55,391 bases of DNA, from the IMG/VR virus record IMGVR_UViG_3300036771_000024, positions 1 through 55,391 of that record; one strand, written 5' to 3'. The stretch comes from a virus. A program made the position numbers and the translations under genes. The first letter of the stretch is position 1. Each line of letters opens with the position of its first letter. This document shows positions 50,666-55,391 of this stretch, piece after piece. The notes under the pieces are model-generated. The model saw only the letters and a list, made by a program, of their open reading frames with translations. It searched no databases and was not told the origin of the DNA.

Positions 50666-50977
50666 ATGAACGTTCCCCTGCTCGTCGCCTACCAGGACTG
50701 GTACTGCCCGGAGTGCGGGGCTGAGGAGCGTACCCCGCCGCTCCCTCCGAACTCGTCACGCATGCACACCTGCCCTCGACTCCACATGCTCACCGCGCCC
50801 CTGGTGCGGGCCGGAGCGGACTGCAAGCTCGTCGCCAGTGAACGCGAGGACTACCTGGGTGACGAAGTGCAACGCACCGGGGACGACGGAAAGCCATACA
50901 TGAACGTGGAAACACAGCACGCCGATGGGCACAACGACATCGCCGTTTTCGCGCCAGTAGCGAGAGGTTACCTGTGA
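50666..50977 (+). CDS. Zinc-binding phage protein, 103 aa
   Basis: WYCPECGAEERTPPLPPNSSRMHTCPRLH forms a zinc ribbon. This arrangement (LV.Y.DW.CP.CG...HTCP.L) is common in actinophage tail regions and leads to a C-terminal beta domain (YMNVETQHADGHNDIAVFAPVARG). The ATG has GAGG before it; a GTG four codons earlier is an alternative. Confidence 0.78.
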   Translation: MNVPLLVAYQDWYCPECGAEERTPPLPPNSSRMHTCPRLHMLTAPLVRAGADCKLVASEREDYLGDEVQRTGDDGKPYMNVETQHADGHNDIAVFAPVARGYL

Positions 50978-51132
50978 GTAAGTACGACGAGGGTGGCATA
51001 CTCCCACCCGGCTGGGCGACGGTAGAAAACGACACAGGTCAGGATCTTGTTATCCACGCACCCTGCGCAGCGGCGCAGGGTTCAGCGTCCATGAACAGCG
51101 AATCTGAGGAGGCGGGCGATGGCCTGGACTGA
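50974..51132 (+). CDS. Small tail-region protein with KYDxGGxLPPG motif, 52 aa
   Basis: VSKYDEGGILPPGWATVENDTGQD matches the K-Y-D-x-G-G-x-L-P-P-G motif found at the C-terminus of many actinophage tape-measure and tail proteins, here as a separate small gene. It has a Ser/Glu-rich end. GTG overlaps the previous stop. Confidence 0.7.
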   Translation: MSKYDEGGILPPGWATVENDTGQDLVIHAPCAAAQGSASMNSESEEAGDGLD

Positions 51133-51622
51133 CAGCCGGATCTTCACCCAGGCGGTACTGAACCCGCTCACCGCGTCCGCGTGGTCTACGGTCGAGCCCA
51201 CCTCGTATGGTGCGACCGGGTTGTCCACGGACACGATTAACGTCGCTACGTACAACAACTCGGTGACACCCGACCGTGACGCTGCTGTCGCATCCACCGG
51301 ATACGCGACGGGCACATGGTCCGGTAACGAGATCACCGGGACGAACTGGGCGGCTGGCGGGCAGGCTCTCGGATCCAAGACTTACACCGCCAACCTGGGC
51401 GCTGTGCCGTTCATCGTTTCGTTCGACGCGGCTGACGTATCCGTGGCTGCTGTCACCTTGCTGGCGTTCTTCGGGGACCTGACGTACGACAACACGATCT
51501 CAGGCGGGACCGTCGCGAAGCAGGGATACTGTTTCCACTACTACGGCGGGACGCAGAGCGTCACGGCGGGCAACCTCACGATCATCTGGGACACGACCGG
51601 GGTCTTCCGGTTCAGCGTTTAA
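51119..51622 (+). CDS. Structural protein, paralogue B, 167 aa
   Basis: MAWTDSRIFTQAVLNPLTASAWSTVEPTSYGATGLSTDTINVATYNNSVTPDRDAAVASTGY resembles the 50139 protein along its full length (NNTTTPDRTAAVANTGY in the other). AGGAGG precedes the ATG. Confidence 0.82.
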   Translation: MAWTDSRIFTQAVLNPLTASAWSTVEPTSYGATGLSTDTINVATYNNSVTPDRDAAVASTGYATGTWSGNEITGTNWAAGGQALGSKTYTANLGAVPFIVSFDAADVSVAAVTLLAFFGDLTYDNTISGGTVAKQGYCFHYYGGTQSVTAGNLTIIWDTTGVFRFSV

Positions 51623-51633
51623 GGAGAAGCAGC

Positions 51634-51933
51634 ATGATCTTGACGGGCACGTTCAATCTCGCTGGCGATCCGACTATCTCCGTGGATATCGTCGCCGCCG
51701 CCTACGAAAACGCCGGGCTCAGCGTCCCTCCCGAATACCCTGACCAGCACTGGTATCTTCAGCGGGCTGACACCGCTTCTGTCTCGCTGGAAGGTTTCGC
51801 GGCCACCGGCTACCCGCTGCCAGGCAATGCAGGATCTGTTACTCAGTACAATTTCCCACTGGGCAACACTCCACACCTGCGGAATCACTCCACTAGCACA
51901 GCCACGCTCTACTACATACTAGTAGCTAGCTGA
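51634..51933 (+). CDS. Hypothetical beta-rich structural protein, 99 aa
   Basis: MILTGTFNLAGDPTISVDIVAAAYENAGLSVPPEYPDQHWYLQRADTASVSLEGFAATG: beta-rich with an Asn/Thr-containing end. AAGGAG precedes the ATG. Probably a virion component from its place. Confidence 0.7.
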   Translation: MILTGTFNLAGDPTISVDIVAAAYENAGLSVPPEYPDQHWYLQRADTASVSLEGFAATGYPLPGNAGSVTQYNFPLGNTPHLRNHSTSTATLYYILVAS

Positions 51934-51942
51934 CAAAGCAAC

Positions 51943-52515
51943 GTGAGAATCTGCTACTTCTGGACGAAGCTCTGGGACGAGGCCGTCGAGGCGCTCCCAC
52001 CCGACGCCGAGCAAGTGTACGTCGGTGAGTCGCTTACCTCCTACTGGGACGCTCTGAGCGCACGGTGGGGCACTGATGACCTGATGATCGTGGAGCACGA
52101 CATCGTTCTGCACGACCAGGTGGTGGAGCAGTTCGAGGCGTGCCCGAACGTTTGGTGCACGTTCCCGTACTGGCATGACGAGTGGCTGGACGAGGCCCTC
52201 GGGTGCACCCGGCTCCGCCTGTCGATCCAGCAGCAGATCACCCCGGCGGAGATCCAGGAGGAATCCTGGGGGTCGTGCTGGGAGTGCAACCCGACCGCGA
52301 CGATGCCGACCGTGGATGAGCTACGAGACCTGCCGAAGTGGCGGCAGCGGATCAAGGACGGCGAGATCCTGGGATGCTGGCGTCACATCGACGGAAAGCT
52401 CATCTGGTCGATGCGCAGGCATAAGCAGAAGGTGTGCGTACACCTGCCCACGGTGGAACACCTGAGTCACCGTGTCATCCCCGATGGTAATTTTTACGTG
52501 AGGAGCTGGGAATGA
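51943..52515 (+). CDS. Glycosyltransferase-like protein, 190 aa
   Basis: Opening MRICYFWTKLWDEAVEALPPDAEQVYVGESLTSYWDAL, then DLMIVEHDIVLHDQVVEQFEACPNVWCTFPYWHDEW, where EHD is a DxD-like metal motif of GT-A folds such as in some phage and viral transferases, followed by a Cys/Trp-rich end. Family is not certain. GTG start. It may be a late sugar transferase placed in the tail region. Confidence 0.6.
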   Translation: MRICYFWTKLWDEAVEALPPDAEQVYVGESLTSYWDALSARWGTDDLMIVEHDIVLHDQVVEQFEACPNVWCTFPYWHDEWLDEALGCTRLRLSIQQQITPAEIQEESWGSCWECNPTATMPTVDELRDLPKWRQRIKDGEILGCWRHIDGKLIWSMRRHKQKVCVHLPTVEHLSHRVIPDGNFYVRSWE

Positions 52516-53132
52516 CATTCCAGACCGGGACGAACACCGAGGTCCTGTACTGCATGCCCGCCGCTGGCGCAGCCCTGGCGAACAGCACCGCAGCGGCGAT
52601 CATTTCCGCGAACACGTCCACCAACCCGCCGTACCAGCTTCCCCCGATACAGAACCTGTTCGGCGGTCCTTCCTATGCACCAGGACGGGCCATGCGCGTC
52701 GTGGCCCGGGGTACGTTTGGCACCACGGGCAGCCCGACGTTTACACTCACCTGCGGTTTGAACGTTTCCGGGTCCCAGGGCAATACGGGTTTCGCGACTG
52801 GGGTCATCCTCGCTGCGACGGGGGCATTTACGGCACCTACCACGATCACGAACGGGATCTGGGAGCTGGAATTCGGGATCGACATCAACTCGATCGGTGA
52901 CACGAACGCCACCGCTGCGCTGAGCCTGGATGCGCTCGGCCGATTCATCCTCGGTTCGGGTAACAACGCTGCCACCGCAGCGGCGACCGCATACATGGTG
53001 GGCTCCGCCACGGCGATCACTACGGTGGTCCCGCAGAACGCGTACTGGGTTGAGCTGGTCGGCAAGTGGGGTACGGCCAGCGCGTCGAACACGATCACCT
53101 GTCTCCAGTTTGAGGTGCTCGGCCTGAACTAA
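52512..53132 (+). CDS. Structural protein, 206 aa
   Basis: Thr/Ala/Gly-rich beta protein (ALANSTAAAIISANTSTNPPYQLPPIQNLFGGPSYAPGRAMRVVARGTFGTTGSPTFTLTCGLNVSGSQGN...), with a conserved LPP..F and ARG.F.TT.SPT.T. pattern of actinophage tail or head proteins. ATGA overlap with the previous gene. Confidence 0.78.
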   Translation: MTFQTGTNTEVLYCMPAAGAALANSTAAAIISANTSTNPPYQLPPIQNLFGGPSYAPGRAMRVVARGTFGTTGSPTFTLTCGLNVSGSQGNTGFATGVILAATGAFTAPTTITNGIWELEFGIDINSIGDTNATAALSLDALGRFILGSGNNAATAAATAYMVGSATAITTVVPQNAYWVELVGKWGTASASNTITCLQFEVLGLN

Positions 53133-53175
53133 ACATAGGTCCCGGACACCTGCCGGCCGGAAAGGGTAGCCCGCC

Positions 53176-55391
53176 ATGGCTTTCACGGTTAAGGCTACTC
53201 AGTCGGGTGGCGCGGGTATCTTCCTGGCCGTCAAGGTTCTCTCTGGTGCCAGGGTCGCGTCTTCACCCGCCACTGCTACAGAGAACAGCCTGACTCTCGC
53301 GCCTACCGCGAGCATCACCACCACCACGGTAGGCGCTCAGGTCTACGGCTCGATCATCTACACGGTCAACAACAGCTCGACGTTCACCGCAGCAGCCGGC
53401 AATACGATCGCTGACTCGATCGCGGGTGTTGGCGACACGTTCGGCTCCACCCGCCTGACTGCCGCTGTCGTCACGCCCGGAGCGACCGCTGTCGGTGCCA
53501 CCGCCCCAGCCGGTAACGGGACGTTCGGCACGTCGGCCGCGTTCCTGGAGATCCTCCCGGCCGGGACTATTGCCCAGGACGGTTCTACCCCGGCTGCTGT
53601 CGCCAGCGGTGCGCTGTCTTCAATTACGACAGCGGCGTTCACCCCGCCGCCTGGCACGCTCCTGGTAGCGCTGGTCAACACCGACGCGGCGCAGACCATC
53701 CCGGTGATCACGGATACGTCGGGCCTGGGCCTGGTCTGGACACGGCAGGTCTCATCGACCAGCGCTAGCCAGTCCGGTGGTGCCTGGATCTACACCGCTG
53801 TGATGCCAGGTGTCGCTTTCGACAATGCTGTGGGCGCGAGCACGGCTGGTACCGCTTTCACGGTCAGCCCGCACACCTGGACGCACGTCAACAACGGCAA
53901 CTGCATCATCGTCGCGTTCGACGCTTCTGCGGCCAGCACCAACCTCGTCTCGGCGGTCACCTACGGCGGCGTGAACATCCCGCTGCTGACATCCCAGAAC
54001 GGCGCTGGTGCCACCCCGAACCTCACGGTCTACGGGCTGGCAGGCCCCACCGTCCCGACCGGCAGCAACACCGTATCGGTCACGTTCACCACCGGTTCCG
54101 GGGATTTCATCGCCGGGTCCGTCTCCCTATCAGGGGCGGCCTCGCTGGGTACCCCAGTGAGCAATTCCATCGCCGGTGCAGGGGCGGGCACGCTCACGGT
54201 CTCTGTGCCCGGTACCACGGCCGGTGGCGTGATCGTCGCTTCTGCGACTTTCGGTGGTGGCGGCGGTGGCACGTTCTCCGGTACGAACGGTGTCACCATC
54301 GGGTGGCAGAACAACGTCGGCACCGGCAACGCGGGCGATAACGCGACGATGGGCACTGTGTCCTCCGCTGGCGGTGCCCAGACGGTCGGCTTCAGTGACA
54401 GCGGTGGCAGCGACACCTGGACGCTCATCGCGGTCGAGGTGCTGCCCCCTTCACCTCCTTCTTCTCCTCCGCCGCCTCGTGCCCAGCCAGGTAGTGCGTG
54501 GCGGGTGCAGCGCAAGTTCAGTCACACGCGCCGCCCGAAGCCTTCGGTCGTCAAGATCCCGCCCCCGTTCGTCACGAATGTCACCGGGGCGCTGACCTCG
54601 AACGTCGGACCAGGCGGTGTGCTGCTGCGGGTCTACGCGCTGACCGGTCAGGCTGCCAGCCCGATCGGGAACACGGGCTCGGCTGCTTTCCATGCCGCCT
54701 CGACGGTGCTGGCCGCGTCGATCACGACCACGCAGACGGGCAGCCGTGTCTACGGGGCGCTGGAAAACAACAACACGTCCGGGGCTAGCTCCGCTCAGGC
54801 TGGCACGACGCTGGTCGATGATGTCCCTGACGGGCTCAACAGCGCCCAGTACCTGTCGTGCAAGACCACCAGCCTGACGGGCACGCCGGGTGCTGCCACA
54901 GTGGGTGCTACTAACGCGTTCACTTCTGGTTCTGTGGCGCTGGTGGAGATCCTGCCAGGGACCGGGCTGACCGAGGATTTGTCGTCGCCGCCCCCGGTGT
55001 CCTCGACTTCGCTTACCTCGGTCACGTCGGCCTGGTTTGCGCCGCCACCCGGGTCTCTGCTGGTCGCACTGTTCACCGCTGAGGGTGACGGGGTTAACAC
55101 ACAAACCGCCAGTATCACGGACGCCGCGGGCCTGGTGTGGACGCAGCAGAAGCTGGCCTGCATCACAGCTTCGGGTCTTTCCGGTGTGTGGACCGCGCAG
55201 GTGCCGCCCGCACCGGTAGCCCCGACCAATGTCAATGTCAACGCGCCAGGTGTCGCGGCGACGGGCGTATCACCGCAGCCTGTCGTCAAGATAGACCTGC
55301 CGCAGACCGGTGTCGCAGCTACCGGTTCAGCCCCGCAGGCGACGGTCAGCCTGACCGTTTTCGCGGGCATCCCGACTGCTACGGGCACAGC
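53176..55391 (+). CDS. Large repeated-domain virion protein, N-terminal 738 aa (runs off the window)
   Basis: Open to the window edge. Two homologous modules of roughly 220 residues can be seen, with AQVYGSIIYTVNN, FTPPPGTLLVALVNTD and TSGLGLVWTRQ in the first and SRVYGALENNN, FAPPPGSLLVALFTAE and AAGLVWTQQ in the second. They are joined by a Pro/Ser run and a basic segment (QPGSAWRVQRKFSHTRRPKP). The end has short repeats of VAATG..PQ.  It is beta-rich throughout. Likely a tail or fibre protein. GAAAGGG precedes the ATG. Confidence 0.85.
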   Translation, partial: MAFTVKATQSGGAGIFLAVKVLSGARVASSPATATENSLTLAPTASITTTTVGAQVYGSIIYTVNNSSTFTAAAGNTIADSIAGVGDTFGSTRLTAAVVTPGATAVGATAPAGNGTFGTSAAFLEILPAGTIAQDGSTPAAVASGALSSITTAAFTPPPGTLLVALVNTDAAQTIPVITDTSGLGLVWTRQVSSTSASQSGGAWIYTAVMPGVAFDNAVGASTAGTAFTVSPHTWTHVNNGNCIIVAFDASAASTNLVSAVTYGGVNIPLLTSQNGAGATPNLTVYGLAGPTVPTGSNTVSVTFTTGSGDFIAGSVSLSGAASLGTPVSNSIAGAGAGTLTVSVPGTTAGGVIVASATFGGGGGGTFSGTNGVTIGWQNNVGTGNAGDNATMGTVSSAGGAQTVGFSDSGGSDTWTLIAVEVLPPSPPSSPPPPRAQPGSAWRVQRKFSHTRRPKPSVVKIPPPFVTNVTGALTSNVGPGGVLLRVYALTGQAASPIGNTGSAAFHAASTVLAASITTTQTGSRVYGALENNNTSGASSAQAGTTLVDDVPDGLNSAQYLSCKTTSLTGTPGAATVGATNAFTSGSVALVEILPGTGLTEDLSSPPPVSSTSLTSVTSAWFAPPPGSLLVALFTAEGDGVNTQTASITDAAGLVWTQQKLACITASGLSGVWTAQVPPAPVAPTNVNVNAPGVAATGVSPQPVVKIDLPQTGVAATGSAPQATVSLTVFAGIPTATGT

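Noticed and set aside
1-55391. CRISPR arrays and insertion sequences
   Set aside because: No regularly spaced repeats with unique spacers, and no transposase-like gene or matching terminal inverted repeats were seen.

Overview
The window is a 55 kb piece of a tailed double-stranded DNA phage, or an integrated copy of one, from a high-GC actinobacterial host (Streptomyces-like, by inference). The evidence is the HK97-type head module (terminase, portal, prohead protease, major capsid protein), the GC-rich third codon positions, many GTG starts, four-base ATGA/GTGA gene overlaps, apparently leaderless promoters, and an initiator tRNA of actinobacterial type. No DNA polymerase, primase, integrase, tape measure or lysin is visible, so the window holds only part of a genome. 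The last gene runs off the right edge.

Positions 1-28,550 are almost entirely leftward (minus strand). They hold about 85 small, tightly coupled genes of 30-240 aa, most without a recognisable family. Very small zinc-ribbon proteins and one-helix membrane proteins recur. Recognisable genes are a SprT-like metallopeptidase (2875-3444), two HNH endonucleases (near 15,300 and 20,600), a HAD-type phosphatase (16436-16948), a ribbon-helix-helix regulator (23837-24106), an amino-type DNA methyltransferase (24899-26293) and a possible cysteine peptidase (27276-27893). Exceptions to the leftward order are a small C5-type DNA methyltransferase (11928-12473, plus) and an initiator tRNA (24474-24547, plus). 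GC-rich hairpins, several of one shared design, separate the leftward blocks. An 800 bp non-coding, C-rich, repeat-rich stretch (9827-10631) feeds the leftmost block and is the best candidate here for an origin or control region.

The strand switches near 28,100-29,000. From 28,579 everything except a HicA-like toxin gene reads rightward: a small membrane protein, a putative small terminase, TerL, a papain-family cysteine protease, the portal, a prohead protease with an N-terminal accessory domain, the major capsid protein, a zinc protein, and then four short disordered proteins.

Between head and tail-type genes lies an 11 kb sugar island (38.7-50 kb). It holds five or six glycosyltransferases, an NDP-sugar epimerase/dehydratase, a sugar C-methyltransferase, a glycosyltransferase-methyltransferase fusion, a B12-binding-type radical SAM enzyme and two further methyltransferases. 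Together these look able to build, methylate and transfer an unusual sugar, either onto the virion or onto the host surface. Structural proteins resume at 50,139, with a duplicated pair of 170-aa proteins, several Gly/Thr/Ala-rich proteins and a long repeated-domain protein cut by the window edge.

Transcription signals form recurring sets. The first is a -10-like hexamer exactly six bases before a start codon, implying leaderless mRNAs. The second is a TAGTGGTACAAT-type element upstream of several genes. The third is a TCTTGAC-GTCAAGA palindrome at three control points.
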